This document shows positions 13,701-23,540 of a DNA stretch of 64,000 nucleotides, one piece after another. Under the pieces are notes generated by a model. It had not been told where the DNA came from. It saw only the letters and a program-made list of their open reading frames with translations, and made no database searches. Origin of the DNA: Neurospora intermedia. Lineage: Eukaryota; Ascomycota; Sordariomycetes; Sordariales; Sordariaceae. Within the stretch, counting starts at the first letter, position 1. Each line of letters starts with the position of its first letter. The position numbers and the translations under genes are program-made. The stretch spans positions 682,001 to 746,000 of the forward strand of contig BTPP01000004.1 in the NCBI GenBank assembly GCA_037102815.1, read 5' to 3'.

Positions 13701-14219
13701 TATTCATGAGGATGTAGGAATATTGTAATTGATTCGATCGTGATTGGTTTGTGAAACAGGAGCCGAGTTGACTTCTAGACTGTGACCAGTGCAACTACAG
13801 AAATGGGCACCTACATCAGCGCTCCCAAACCAATATCTGGTAGCAGCTCAACATAAGCTACCGCATCTTCCTGCCGTGTCAAGGGCTCGAATGTCACGTC
13901 AGGGGGAAACCATGAGAAAACCAAATCTCAACGTCGGCGGCAATTTCAAGTGCTGACTGGCCGTTGATCGAAGATGAGGCACGGAGAAGGACGCTACCTT
14001 GGACAAAATTGTGAAGAAAACCAATTTTTTTGCGATTTGTTGACATCAATCTGGACAGGGAGACTCGTCGAGGGTTTCCACCTGGTGCTTCTTTTGTTTT
14101 GTTTGGACCTGCGCCTCACTGGTCTTTCCGGCCACCTATTGACTTTTTCATCCATAGAGGTAGGTACCTATTCGTTGCAGAAGAACACGAAGTGGCCGTG
14201 AGGAACCACTTTAGCATCT
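7760..14219. other. Long gene-poor stretch of normal composition
   Basis: About 6.5 kb with no recognisable protein, tRNA or transposon. The longest frames (for example 12026-12508 +, 160 codons, and 13059-13490 -, 143 codons) read as low-information sequence with no conserved motif. Base composition matches the genic arm, so this is not a RIPped repeat block. It may hold cis-regulatory DNA, non-coding RNAs or lineage-specific genes that cannot be supported by sequence alone. Confidence 0.35.
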
Positions 14220-15310
14220 ATGAGCACAACCGCGAAAAGAAAGGCCTACTCTCCTGTGTCAGAAACTCCTGCGCCTTGTGGTCGAAGCAAAGGCGCCGAC
14301 GCCTGGATTCGCGTCTCTGGGTCCCTCACCGGGTGCGCCTGCGTCTCCTACTCCTGGAACACCCGCGCCTGTTGCCGATGAATCGGCCCCGCCGGCGGGC
14401 ATACTGACCGGTGTACACTGGGTTCAAGTTGGGTTACCAGAAGATGATAAACTCGATGCTGCTGATGGTACTGAATAGAAGGTAAATCGAGACCGTGGAA
14501 GTCTTCAGTCATGCTGCCGAGCTCATGCTGGGAAAATGGTATCTAGCGCCCATCGAAAAGGGCATCGAATATGCGATTGATCTCGATACTGGTTCGGGGG
14601 TACTGGCAATTGGTCGATGGATTTTCCGAAGGTAAGGCCATCGGTACCGCGATTTCGCCCATTCAGCCTATCTGGTGCCCATCTGAATTCGAAATAACGG
14701 GCGTACCAATATAGAGGTTCTTCTATAGACCTTCAAGCCCGACTATTTTGACTACATCCACATCCGATTCTTGATAGTACTATCCCTGACTGTAGTACTT
14801 TATATAAACAAGTGTACAGGGTATGCAAGCCGGGAGGCTGGATTGAACACGTTGACATCACGGCTACCGTGGGCTGTAATGACAGAACCGTCTTTACTGG
14901 GTCTGCATTAGAGCAGTATGGAAAGCTGTCCGGGGAGGCTGGAAAACGCCTCGGATTAACCCAGTCATTTTCGGGGAATAACTTTTCTTCGGAAAAACGG
15001 CTTGGAAAAGGCTATATTTGTGCATTGGAAGGTACAGGTATTCAAGTAAGTCCATTTCGTCCCAAAAACCAAACAGCAGTACAATATACTAATTCGTGAT
15101 TCAAGATGCCAGTTTTCCCTCGGCCACAGGATCCGAAGCAAAAGGATATTGGACTGTACGCCTATGCTGAAGTGTCTTCAGATGTTCAGGGCATCATTCT
15201 GTTCACATTTGGCTGAATCCTGGTGGTGGTCGCAAGAAGAGATGACGACATATACGGCCAATCTTCGCCAGAAACTCAAGGACACGGGCATCCACACGTA
15301 CTACAAGTGA
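14220..15310 (+). pseudogene. Broken LaeA/TAM-like SAM-dependent methyltransferase
   Basis: An ATG at 14220 opens MSTTAKRKAYSPVSETPAP, the usual N-terminus of this fungal methyltransferase family. The frame then shifts near 14277 into a Pro/Ala-rich linker ending VADESAPPAGILTGVHWVQ. A stop follows at about 14476. Further on the catalytic domain is readable in pieces: LMLGKWYLAPIEKGIEYAID, a SAM motif I (DLDTGSGVLAI, 14577-14611), FKPDYFDYIHIRFL, VCKPGGWIEHVDITATVGC (from about 14821), and the tail WPQDP-like/GLYAYAEV, EEMTTYTANLRQKLKDTG and HTYYK before TGA at 15308-15310. Several frameshifts and stops separate these pieces, so no functional enzyme can be made. Members of the family methylate small molecules or act as LaeA-like regulators of secondary metabolism. 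Decay here is by indels, not by the RIP pattern seen further right. Confidence 0.75.
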
Positions 15311-16969
15311 AGGCTTCTTTATGCCCAAAGGCGCGAGTGAATCCACAGGAGGAAGGCGAACTCAGGTAAAGGAAGGGGTGGGCAGCGTAGGCAGAGCAGA
15401 AGGGCTAACAGGCTGAATCTGGGCCAGTAATCCGGTTTCGAGTGTGCAAGAGACATAGCTTTCATTCGTAGCTCAGAGAATGGAGCATTTTTTATCGATA
15501 TTTTCTCACAGATTGCTGTCAGCCCAAGATGAGGGAGGTACTTCTACGTATTCCGTATCATTTAACCATGAGAGACATTCAAGTTGCAATCTCTGACCAG
15601 CGCAAAGGTATAGGAACACATTCCACTCTCGGCTGTGTAGATACCAAACCGGACAGAGCTCGGTCCTGAGCGCGTTTTAATCAGCTTCATCATCTACCTA
15701 GTCTTCTAACAGTGAAACCTTTAAGGGCAACACCGGCGCTTATACCTGGATGTGCCTATGATTACGGGTGAGTCAAAAACTGAAATATCAATAAGCCATT
15801 ATTGTCAAACCAGATGATCCGTTTCCTTTTGTTTCCCTTTCATCATCAACACTACTTCAGCTTCAAGGATAAACAGTGAGGTGGTTGGCTCAGGAGATCG
15901 GAGTGAAAATCGGCCACCTGCAGTCAGAGAGGAAGCCTGGACTGTCATCTCGAAATTGGAATGACCGTGATCTTCCCTGAAAACAACACGTACTCGACGC
16001 CGAGACTCTTACCCGCCAAAGTGACCAGTACAATTTAGGAGTAGCCTTTTCTCCGGGATTTCATCGAGGCATTGGCAGGATACTTGGACGATGCCGACAG
16101 CCGGTAGTAGTTGCGCAACGGCTCGTCGAGCCCCGAAAGGGCAAACTTGTGTGGTAAATGGAACGATTTGTTAACAGGCAGAAGCAACCAACCGCAATCT
16201 CTCATGCCCGCATTATTTCCAAGACATGATGTGCCAATGTGTGTTGCTCTGGTCCGGGTTTCGGACCTAGACCTCGGGGCGGAGGACTCATAAAGAGGCA
16301 CGGCGGGTCCAAGCGGGAGACTGGGTTGAGCGCAGCACACCGTGTTTGCTTGGAGCTGTCAAACCAGATAATGTGGATGCACCTCGCCTATGTTCCTCCA
16401 GGCCCATGACTTCCGCTTTGTACGAACTCCACGATCCCGTCCTGCAGCAAAGATCCTCCATCACCAGTAACGTGACTGGGCCTTTGCGGTTGCCAACCTC
16501 AGTTCCTAGTTGATGGAAGGTAGCTAAGCGGTTGAGGCTTCACTTGCCCGCCATTTTGTCCAATGTTATTGCCATGATAGTCAACAACCTCCATCAATCA
16601 AGCTAGGCAGCTTACAGGTCTCGGTGTAGGAGCCCGTTGGTCGATAAACAGAACGGAATAGCCTCCATCGCTCCTTCCGTCTCATCAGTTCACCGCTCAC
16701 AAATCGGTACGAGGGAGATGAAAGATTAGTGGCGAGGATATGGGCGGAGATTGGAAAAGATGCGGGCCTGATACCTAGATAATCGAGTGCAGTGGAAGTC
16801 TTCTCGGGTATATGAAGGAACCACTCCTCGCCTCAGAATTTGCAATTTTTCAGTTCCTCTCAAAGACAAGAACAGAGAGGTCGTCAAGAGCACCTACCAA
16901 ATTCACAATTCTCGAATTCAACCCAGCAATCTTTCCACCTTTCCTTCCCAAACAGCTTCTCCAGCAACC
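15311..16969. other. Intergenic, no recognised gene
   Basis: Follows the methyltransferase relic and contains the promoter of the SnoaL-like gene. Frames such as 16035-16340 on the minus strand (101 codons) have no recognisable domain. The last 60 bp before 16970 is C/T- and A-rich (CTTTCCACCTTTCCTTCCC), typical of a fungal 5' leader. Confidence 0.4.
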
Positions 16970-17724
16970 ATGACTTCACCGGCGGATCCTCATACCAGAA
17001 CCTGGTCTCACATCAACGGACCATCTCAAGACGTACTTGACCGCTATGCCGTTACGGAGCTCTGCAAGGGCTGGCCTGTGTATCGCGACGCGTCGGAGTG
17101 GATGAACTACCGCTCCCTCTTCACGGATGATGCCTGTGTGTGGACAAGTACGTATCTTAGCCAGCTCACGAGGTTACCTGGCAGGTTAGGTCATTTTGCT
17201 AACCTATCAAACTCATAGCCTGGAGCAGCGACTTGCCGGTTGACAAATTCATTGAAGTCTCCAAGGAGGGCAAGAAGAACGGCGTCTTCATCATGCACCG
17301 CGAATGCGGCACTCTGGCCGAGCTCGGCGACAGCCGTACCCGGGCCATTGGAAAGATGAAGGCAACCATCACCCATCGCTTCAACGAGGGCGGCGTGGCC
17401 TATGATGTCGACTGCGACTGCCGTTTCATCTTCTTTTGCGAAAAGCAGGCGGCTACCCAAGAGTGGAAGGCCAAGTACGTCAAGCTGTTCTATGAGAAGG
17501 ACAAGGTAGTGCCAGTCGATGGCCAGACTGTACCCAAGTGGGACAAGTCCGAGCTGAGCTCGTATCCGGAGGGATATCGGCACCTTGCGATGGCGCAGGC
17601 CAAGCTGGGATACAAGATCGACGTGAACCTTCCTACGCCGCACGACAATGGACTGTGGAAGCGCATGTATGGTGAGATGGAGAACTGGTTGGAAGGCAGA
17701 GAGGTTGACCTCCACTGGGCCTAG
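16970..17724 (+). CDS. SnoaL-like (NTF2-fold) domain protein
   Basis: Two exons, 16970-17147 and 17219-17724, separated by a 71-bp intron with donor GTACGT, branch GCTAAC and acceptor CATAG. The protein has 227 residues. The N-terminus includes [20 protein letters not shown], and the splice restores CVWTTWSSD. Helix-strand order, with paired Trp and Tyr, fits the SnoaL_4/NTF2-like fold (about residues 20-170): cone-shaped proteins used as small-molecule isomerases, cyclases, dehydratases or binding proteins. [11 protein letters not shown] (from about residue 77) and the acidic strand [19 protein letters not shown] lie in the domain. There is no signal peptide or membrane segment, so it is probably cytosolic. 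The ATG has a good context (CAACCATGACT). The precise reaction cannot be predicted. The methyltransferase relic upstream may once have belonged to the same metabolic neighbourhood, but that is speculation. Confidence 0.8.
17148..17218 (+). other. Intron of SnoaL-like gene
   Basis: 71 bp, GTACGT...CATAG, with the branch site GCTAAC about 15 bases before the acceptor. Removing it joins the two halves of the NTF2-fold frame at a split Thr codon. Confidence 0.8.
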
Positions 17725-18713
17725 GACTGATCTGAGGAGTGGAGATGGGATTTTCATGGTAGTGACCGGTCATCGACGTTGCGGTTCGAGTGGCTTTCGC
17801 GAGTCGTTGGGTTCTTGGCTCTTTGCAAGTTGAGGTTCAAGATAGACATCACTTGGCAATAATACACAATGCAAAGCATTGCGTTTCGTCCTACCGGCAA
17901 AGTTTCGTGATCAGGCTTCAGTAGGCGGCAAGATAGGGCACTTGAGTACACCCGAGCTAGAATTCATGCTGGAAGGGAGGTCTAGGGATATGGAGGGTAT
18001 GGAGACGTTTATATACCGTAGTGACCGACACATACTGCGTAGGTAGGTAGTAAATAATTGCTCACTCCAGACTGGCAAAGATCGACGGCAGGCATTTGCA
18101 CCACATGTTGTGATCTGCCACGCACACGGGCTCTTGGCATAAGTCGAGATCGCCAAAGAGACACAATCGCGGCTTGGGCGACGGGATCATTGTATCGGCT
18201 CAAGTCCGGATCGGCGTTGTGGAGTCAGCCCGGGAGTGAGCCGGGTTTCTGGAGGCCGGAAGGACCTACCTAGACTACCATACATAGTCTACAAGTACTG
18301 TGTAGTGTACAAGTACAGAATTAGAGCATCTCAACAGCCCTGGAGCGGGCTGGATCAGGGAGCTTATCGGTTATCTAGGTAGAGGTAGGTACCTCTACGT
18401 ATGTTATCAGCTATGACCCACCCCCAGGTAGGTTCTACACCTACCCCGCCAACCACAGACGCCGCTCACGGTGACGGTCGCGTCCAGCGGTTATAGTGAA
18501 TGGTTAGTTCCCTAACAAAGTTGAAAGCCGACGCCTGCCAGCAACTCTCGCCGCAACTTGCGATTTCTTCGCCAACCTAGGTGTGTACAATCCTTATCGC
18601 CGGAGCCCTCTCCTACGGGCAGTCCAGGTTACCTACCTCTAACCGTGAAAATTTGCAGCAATCTACTTCGCAATCGATTCTCCCTCGACCGAACACACAC
18701 AAACATCATCGCA
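17725..18713. other. Intergenic with palindromic GTAGGTACC-type motifs; thioredoxin promoter
   Basis: No gene seen. Between 18260 and 18420 several short palindromes of the TAGGTACCTA type occur, for example GAGGTAGGTACCTCTACG near 18380. A pyrimidine- and CA-rich leader (18675-18710, ending CACACACAAACATCATCGCA) directly precedes the thioredoxin start. Confidence 0.45.
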
Positions 18714-19097
18714 ATGTCGGACGGCGTCAAGCACATCAACTCGGCCCAGGAGTTTGCGAACCTCCTCAACACAACCCAGTACGTCGTCGCTGACTTCTAC
18801 GCCGACTGGTGCGGGCCTTGCAAGGCCATTGCGCCCATGTATGCCCAGTTTGCGAAGACCTTCTCCATCCCCAACTTCCTCGCCTTTGCCAAGATCAACG
18901 TCGATAGCGTCCAGCAGGTTGCTCAGCACTACCGCGTCTCCGCCATGCCCACCTTCCTCTTCTTCAAGAACGGCAAGCAGGTCGCCGTCAACGGTTCCGT
19001 CATGATCCAGGGCGCCGATGTCAACAGTCTGCGGGCCGCTGCCGAGAAGATGGGCCGTCTGGCAAAGGAGAAGGCTGCTGCCGCTGGCTCGTCGTGA
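18714..19097 (+). CDS. Thioredoxin
   Basis: Single exon, 127 residues. The classical thioredoxin fold runs from about residue 5 to 107. The redox motif WCGPC is at residues 32-36 (ADWCGPCKAIAPMY), the cis-proline is in SAMPTFLFFKNGK (Pro79), and the buried Asp precedes FYADWC (Asp27). It should reduce protein disulfides in the cytosol with NADPH-thioredoxin reductase. The C-terminal 20 residues are an Ala/Lys-rich extension (MGRLAKEKAAAAGSS) beyond the usual 105-110-residue length. The ATG at 18714 has a strong context (ATCGCAATGTCG) and begins exactly at the fold. An in-frame ATG at 18558 would add 52 residues resembling leader sequence, not a targeting peptide, so it was not chosen. Confidence 0.93.
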   Translation: MSDGVKHINSAQEFANLLNTTQYVVADFYADWCGPCKAIAPMYAQFAKTFSIPNFLAFAKINVDSVQQVAQHYRVSAMPTFLFFKNGKQVAVNGSVMIQGADVNSLRAAAEKMGRLAKEKAAAAGSS

Positions 19098-19554
19098 GGT
19101 TCGGAAAGGAAAGAAAACAAAACAAAAGAGATCAAAGGCATACAGAGCATCCAGTTGTGGATCAAGTGTACATACTTACACTACAGCATGGACATTTGCG
19201 TCTGACTATTTTCGGCGGGGGTTAGTTGGGGATCAGCTGTTGCTGAGTGAACCGAATAGAAAACTGTCGGTCGTTCAGGTTATGATGTCATGGGATCTTC
19301 GGGCGACGGTCTGATAAGTACCCATGGGCATGATCACACCGTGACCCTTGAGCGCCAATATCTGCCAGATACTTACTATCATATACTATGTACACTACTG
19401 GATAGTACACACAGTGATCAATCACCTCCGCCCTTGACTCATTCACCCTATCAGTCGGCCATCCTGCAAGACCTTTCTTTTTCTTGGCGTTTCCCTATAT
19501 TAGCATAACATTCCATCGTGACCCCTATCGGCCACACCACTATTCAACAGCACC
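19098..19554. other. Short intergenic region
   Basis: Thioredoxin 3' region and promoter of the next small gene. An AACAAAACAAAAGAG A-rich patch follows the thioredoxin stop codon. Nothing else is recognised. Confidence 0.4.
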
Positions 19555-19902
19555 ATGTCAACCTCACGTAACGGCGAGAGACATAGCAAGCAAAAGTCTC
19601 GCGACACAACCCCAGGGAGCCATCTTGGGAGCTCACCAGACAGAGACGACTCCAATGTTATCCAGCAATATCAGCCACAAAAACTTCAAGAACAGCAGCA
19701 ATCGGTCCAAGGGACAACCAGAGGCAGTCACAGTGGCGCTCTTGCCGTTAGGCTCGATATGGACTTGGATATCGACTTGCAACTGAGGGCAAAGATAAAG
19801 GGAGACGTCACACTTTCTATACTGTGAGTCCTAGTCACGTTTTGATAAGTTGATTTCACGGCTGACCAATACATGAACGGCAGGGAAGGAGACCAGAAAT
19901 GA
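19555..19902 (+). CDS. Small protein of unknown function, acidic beta-strand motif
   Basis: Two exons, 19555-19823 and 19884-19902, with a 60-bp intron (GTGAGT donor, CTGAC branch, GGCAG acceptor), giving 95 residues. The N-terminal 60 residues are polar and disordered (Ser, Gln, Arg rich). The C-terminal third has an alternating hydrophobic/acidic pattern, LAVRLDMDLDIDLQLRAKIK, then GDVTLSILEGDQK at the end. From memory, a similar alternating LDLDLDV-like strand occurs in short conserved proteins of other filamentous fungi; no function is known to me. The second exon codes only the last residues, but the splice replaces a stop right after SIL with a conserved-looking ending, which supports it. 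There is no signal peptide. Confidence 0.65.
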
Positions 19903-20304
19903 TTCTCGACAATGACTCGGAAAGATGATTTGAAAAATCAATATTTCAATTTGTTAGCCTGCACTTAGTTGTGTTTTCTAGTCTCAGTATGCTTCTTGCG
20001 TTCCAGTATCAACTGTTGTCATCACAGTCAACTACCAGGTGATACCTCCATCACCAACGCATGTGGCACCGCAAGCCCGTGAGCAGGCAGCTACTCACCA
20101 TCCCCACTTATCCCACCGCTCCTGACACGACGCCTCTTTGTCAAAGAGCAATCTGTTTCTTACAAGATGTATATGCAGACTAGTTTGCGACCTTATTTGC
20201 TCTTCTGGCCAGTTTTCGCTCCTTTTCGAATATTCCCAGTCTATACTCAATAGACAACACCACTCAGTCATTCCTATTCGGATCAACCAAAACTCATCGT
20301 CAAT
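19903..20304. other. Intergenic, promoter of 371-residue gene
   Basis: AT-rich after 19900 (terminator-like region for the small gene), then C/T-rich toward 20300. No RNA gene or repeat seen. Confidence 0.4.
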
Positions 20305-21420
20305 ATGCCTGGAACTCGCTCGCACAGATCCAGGGGTAAACCGTCGCTCCTTAAGCGATCATCAACAAGGGGCAGTAGCAACAATGAAACTCGGGAAATC
20401 ATCCAACAACTTGCCCGCGCTGCTTTGGTCTTTTCTCTCAAGCGTCTAACCAGGCAAGACTTGGCCGATAAAGGCAGCACATCACAGCAAAAACTACGGT
20501 CAAGATCCGCTCATGGAGACAGCCAACCCCACGAGCGCGACCGCGGCACAACAACCAAAGCACGAGACAGCAGCAGAGCTAGCTACCGCAGTGAACGAGA
20601 CCGAGACGGCAGCCGCGATGGCAACGACCTCCACGACGTAATGGGTCAACTAGCCGTTGGCATCCTCGGCTTTGGCATCCGCCACTTTCTCCATCAGCGG
20701 AAGAAAAAGGAAAAGGAGGAGAAGAACAAGATCAAACCTCCCTTGTACGCCACCACTGCGGCAACACAAGGGCGGCCGTCGGGTGAATACCCATACACCA
20801 GCTACGCCGACTATCTGGCTGCTACCAGCAACCATACCGGAGCCGGCACCAGATCCAGATCACTCCCCACCGATGGTCAGGAGCCAGCAGCAATAAACCT
20901 AGCAACAACGCTTGAGTCACTCAAGAAAGAACTGCGAGCGACTTCAGAAGCACTGGCGGATCTTGTCAATAAGCCTCCATCGCAGAATAAGAAGTACAAT
21001 GTACATGAAGCGTTGGCGAAGAGGGCAGAGGGTATCAGGGTGTCGATAGACAATCTGGAGATGGCGATCAACAATGTGAGGAACTTGCATCCTGAAATCG
21101 ATGAAGTCCGCGGTGTGGATGGAGGGGTTGGAGAGGTAGATGATGGGGAGGGGAAGGTGAGAGGCGGTAAGGATCAGAAAGGAAAGGGGAAGGAAGGTGA
21201 AATCAGGAAGGAGCAAGGTGATGAGGACGGGTGGGGCGAAAAAGACGGTAGAAGTAGGGCCCGGGAACGGGAAAGGGTGCGTAGGGATAGGGATGGTAAA
21301 AGGTGCTCTAGGGATCGGGAGAGCAAGCCAAGGAGGTCGGTTGAGTTTGAGGATGATTTGGATCGGTACGGATACTCTAGGGGAAGTGAGCGAAGGGACT
21401 ACAGGCGATGGAGGAGATAA
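20305..21420 (+). CDS. Hypothetical protein with hydrophobic helix, coiled-coil-like segment and RS/RD-rich tail
   Basis: Intronless frame of 371 residues from an ATG in good context (GTCAATATGCCT). Not recognised as a named family. Visible parts: a basic Ser-rich N-terminus; two short amphipathic segments, QLARAALVFSLKRLTRQ (about 35-51) and GQLAVGILGFGIRHFLHQRK (about 114-133), the second followed by a Lys/Glu-rich helix; a helical segment rich in Leu/Glu/Ala (about 200-255, LESLKKELRATSEALADLVN); then a 120-residue tail of Gly, Lys, Glu, Arg and Asp ending in RERERVRRD-like and YRRWRR repeats. The architecture suggests a membrane-peripheral or scaffold protein, but this is inference. Its 3' end converges with the Zn2Cys6 gene across only 251 bp containing a long G tract. 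Confidence 0.65.
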   Translation: MPGTRSHRSRGKPSLLKRSSTRGSSNNETREIIQQLARAALVFSLKRLTRQDLADKGSTSQQKLRSRSAHGDSQPHERDRGTTTKARDSSRASYRSERDRDGSRDGNDLHDVMGQLAVGILGFGIRHFLHQRKKKEKEEKNKIKPPLYATTAATQGRPSGEYPYTSYADYLAATSNHTGAGTRSRSLPTDGQEPAAINLATTLESLKKELRATSEALADLVNKPPSQNKKYNVHEALAKRAEGIRVSIDNLEMAINNVRNLHPEIDEVRGVDGGVGEVDDGEGKVRGGKDQKGKGKEGEIRKEQGDEDGWGEKDGRSRARERERVRRDRDGKRCSRDRESKPRRSVEFEDDLDRYGYSRGSERRDYRRWRR

Positions 21421-21574
21421 TCAAGGTAATGTTTTGGTATGGTGACGTTGTTGACTATGTCAGGTTTTTTTTTTTTTTCTTTTTTTTCACCCTCTTTCCC
21501 GACGTTTACACGGCCCTTTTTCTTTGATTTTCTTTTCTTTCTTGGGAGGGAAGAAGGAGGAGGAGGAGGAGGAA

Positions 21575-21611
<37 letters not shown>

Positions 21612-21671
21612 TTTTGAAGGAAACTTTCCTTGTCAGGTGATCCCTACCAATGTACGTGCATATATACCCAG
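21421..21671. other. Convergent 3' intergenic region
   Basis: Shared by the stop ends of the 371-residue gene (+) and the Zn2Cys6 gene (-). Contains T-rich runs (21462-21487), purine-rich GGA repeats (21553-21577) and the G homopolymer described separately. Confidence 0.6.
21578..21610. repeat. Poly(G) tract, 33 bp, after a (GGA)n run
   Basis: Thirty-three consecutive G on the plus strand directly after about seven GGA units. Long G runs form quadruplexes and are hard to sequence, so the length may be approximate. Confidence 0.85.
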
Positions 21672-23540
21672 CTATACAATCAAGCAACTATTCTCAGTCG
21701 CTTTTAGCCTCTGCAACCAGTTGATTCCATCATCGCCGTGTTGCGCTGCCAAATCCTTCAACCTCCAGATTTCCTGCAACATCTCCATCGCCGTGTGCAC
21801 GTATCCCCACGGATACGTCCAAGGATTCTTTGTCCAAACCGCCACCAACCGCTCCAGGCACCAAGCCCTCTCATTCAAATCGTCCGTCTCTGCGCCAACA
21901 ACAAAAGTCGGCCATACCGTTCCTTTCAAGTGGACGTGATTGTCTGGGATGCAGGACAAATGTCCAAGAATTTCCTGCACCAGATCCTTGGGCTCTAGCA
22001 GAGGTATCTCAAGCAATCCAGCCTCGGGAACCGACAACAAGACGAACAGACAGGCTGCCGCGCGGTGTGCTGACGCCACGCTTACCCGCGCTTCCAGGTC
22101 GTCATCCGGTGGCAGTCCCTTGATATTGTACACCCATGTCTGCACGTCAAAGTTGCGCGCCTTGTGAAGCAACGCCGCCGCGGTGACAATCCTCCCCGCC
22201 CCTCCATCTGTTTCCAGCGTCGTGGAGCTGCCGCTACAGAGTTGGCTTGCAGAGAGAATAATTTGGAGGATGGCCGGTGGTGCGCAATGGTAGCTGTACG
22301 CCTCGGCGTTCTGCAAAATGTACGGCAACACGACCCCGTCGTCGATGGTATTGTCCGACCACGACGAAGTGTTGCCGCTGATGGTTGAGCCGTATATGCG
22401 ATAGGTAAGACAGTCGGCGGCGATGGCGTTGACTAAGGGGGCGATGGCTCCGTCAAGGTGTGCCTTGGTCAGGTATAGGGATGATATCAGACGCCGGGCG
22501 GCTTCGACATGGGCTTTCCAGCCTCCTCGGCCGGAGTCGATGAGATCAAGATTGACAAGGAAGACGATGGCGGAAAGAATCATGGCCTTGTCCGTGAGGG
22601 TGTTGTCATTGATGGCGGCGCGAAGAAGGTGAAGTGCCCGGGACTTGAGCATCAGTGCGTCTACTAGGGCGGACTCTGACGGTAGACTTCGACCTTGGTA
22701 CTTGTGAATTGTAGATAAATGCATGGCTGCCGTTGCTAAGACGACCGACTGGAGGTAGTCAAACTTGCGAACCAAAGGGATGATGGCCCGGAATGGATTC
22801 CGTTCCTTCTGGTCAATGGAGACCAGGTCTCGACAGACAATCGTGGCAACTGAGACGTGTGAGGGTCAAAAATCCATGTTGACGAGTGAGACAAACTTAC
22901 AATGATGCATGTACCATCTTGCCTTGGTTGAGAGACCGTTGAGGAGAGGATCTGTTAATGGATTCTTGATGAGGTTGACGGGGCGCTTGATAATTTGTGA
23001 GCTTGGATCTGGGTTATCATCTGGTGCTCGCGGTAGAGGGTCGACATTGTTATCGATTGGTGTCTCCACTGTGAAGCTGTCGATGGTTTCCTCTAAGGTT
23101 GGAGATGAGATGCGGGTGGTTGTGGTAGACGTGGTAGTACTCCTACTACAAGTGTGATTGGGTGCTGGGCTACTAGTGACATCGGTGTCAAGTTGTCGAG
23201 GGCTGACGCTTGGTGTTGGAGTTTGTGCTGGCGCAGATGATTTGACGGTTCGTGGTGTGGTGGTGGTGGTGGTGTTGGTGCCGTTGAAGTTGGTCTTGTT
23301 AGTGGTCCTGGTGGTTATGGTGGAGGTTGGTGAATTACAGGCGGCCCAACGCAGGACGATGCCGTAGCCAAGACATTCCTCGCCGTTGATGGAGCATTTG
23401 AGACAGCCAGGCAGCGACTTGTCACAGCGAAGACGTTTCCGATGGCAGTTGTAGCATGCCTTAGTTTTCGAAGCCTTTTGGTGGTGAGGCTTCTTTGGCG
23501 GCATTTTCTTCAGAGCCATGGCGGCTGTTCCTGTCACCAT
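21672..23540 (-). CDS. Zn2Cys6 fungal transcription factor
   Basis: Two exons on the minus strand, 23540-22901 and 22849-21672, giving 605 residues. The 51-bp intron has GTAAGT and TCTCAG ends. The splice joins WYMHHF to ATIVCRDLVS, continuous with a conserved regulatory domain. The zinc cluster follows the canonical CX2CX6CX6CX2CX6C spacing (Cys29, 32, 39, 46, 49, 56) with the basic stretch NCHRKRLRCDK. A Ser/Thr/Pro-rich disordered linker (about 75-190) follows. The rest is an alpha-helical Fungal_trans_2-type middle domain (for example NPFRAIIPLVRKFDYLQSVV and ATAAMHLSTIHKYQGRSLP), as in Arg81/Ume6-neighbourhood regulators. The start is set at the ATG at 23540. The frame is open further upstream but has no ATG, and this start puts the cluster at the usual N-terminal position. 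It is divergent from the MFS exporter gene and may control it. Confidence 0.85.
22850..22900 (-). other. Intron of Zn2Cys6 gene
   Basis: 51 bp, GTAAGT...CTCAG on the minus strand. Its removal keeps the frame and restores a conserved segment of the regulator. Confidence 0.8.

Noticed and set aside
16035-16340. 101-codon minus-strand frame upstream of the SnoaL-like gene
   Set aside because: No domain, no splice-supported extension and no codon pattern that separates it from the opposite-strand frames.
18558-18713. Longer thioredoxin with a 52-residue N-terminal extension
   Set aside because: The extra residues are leader-like with no targeting features, and the ATG at 18714 has better context and begins the fold.
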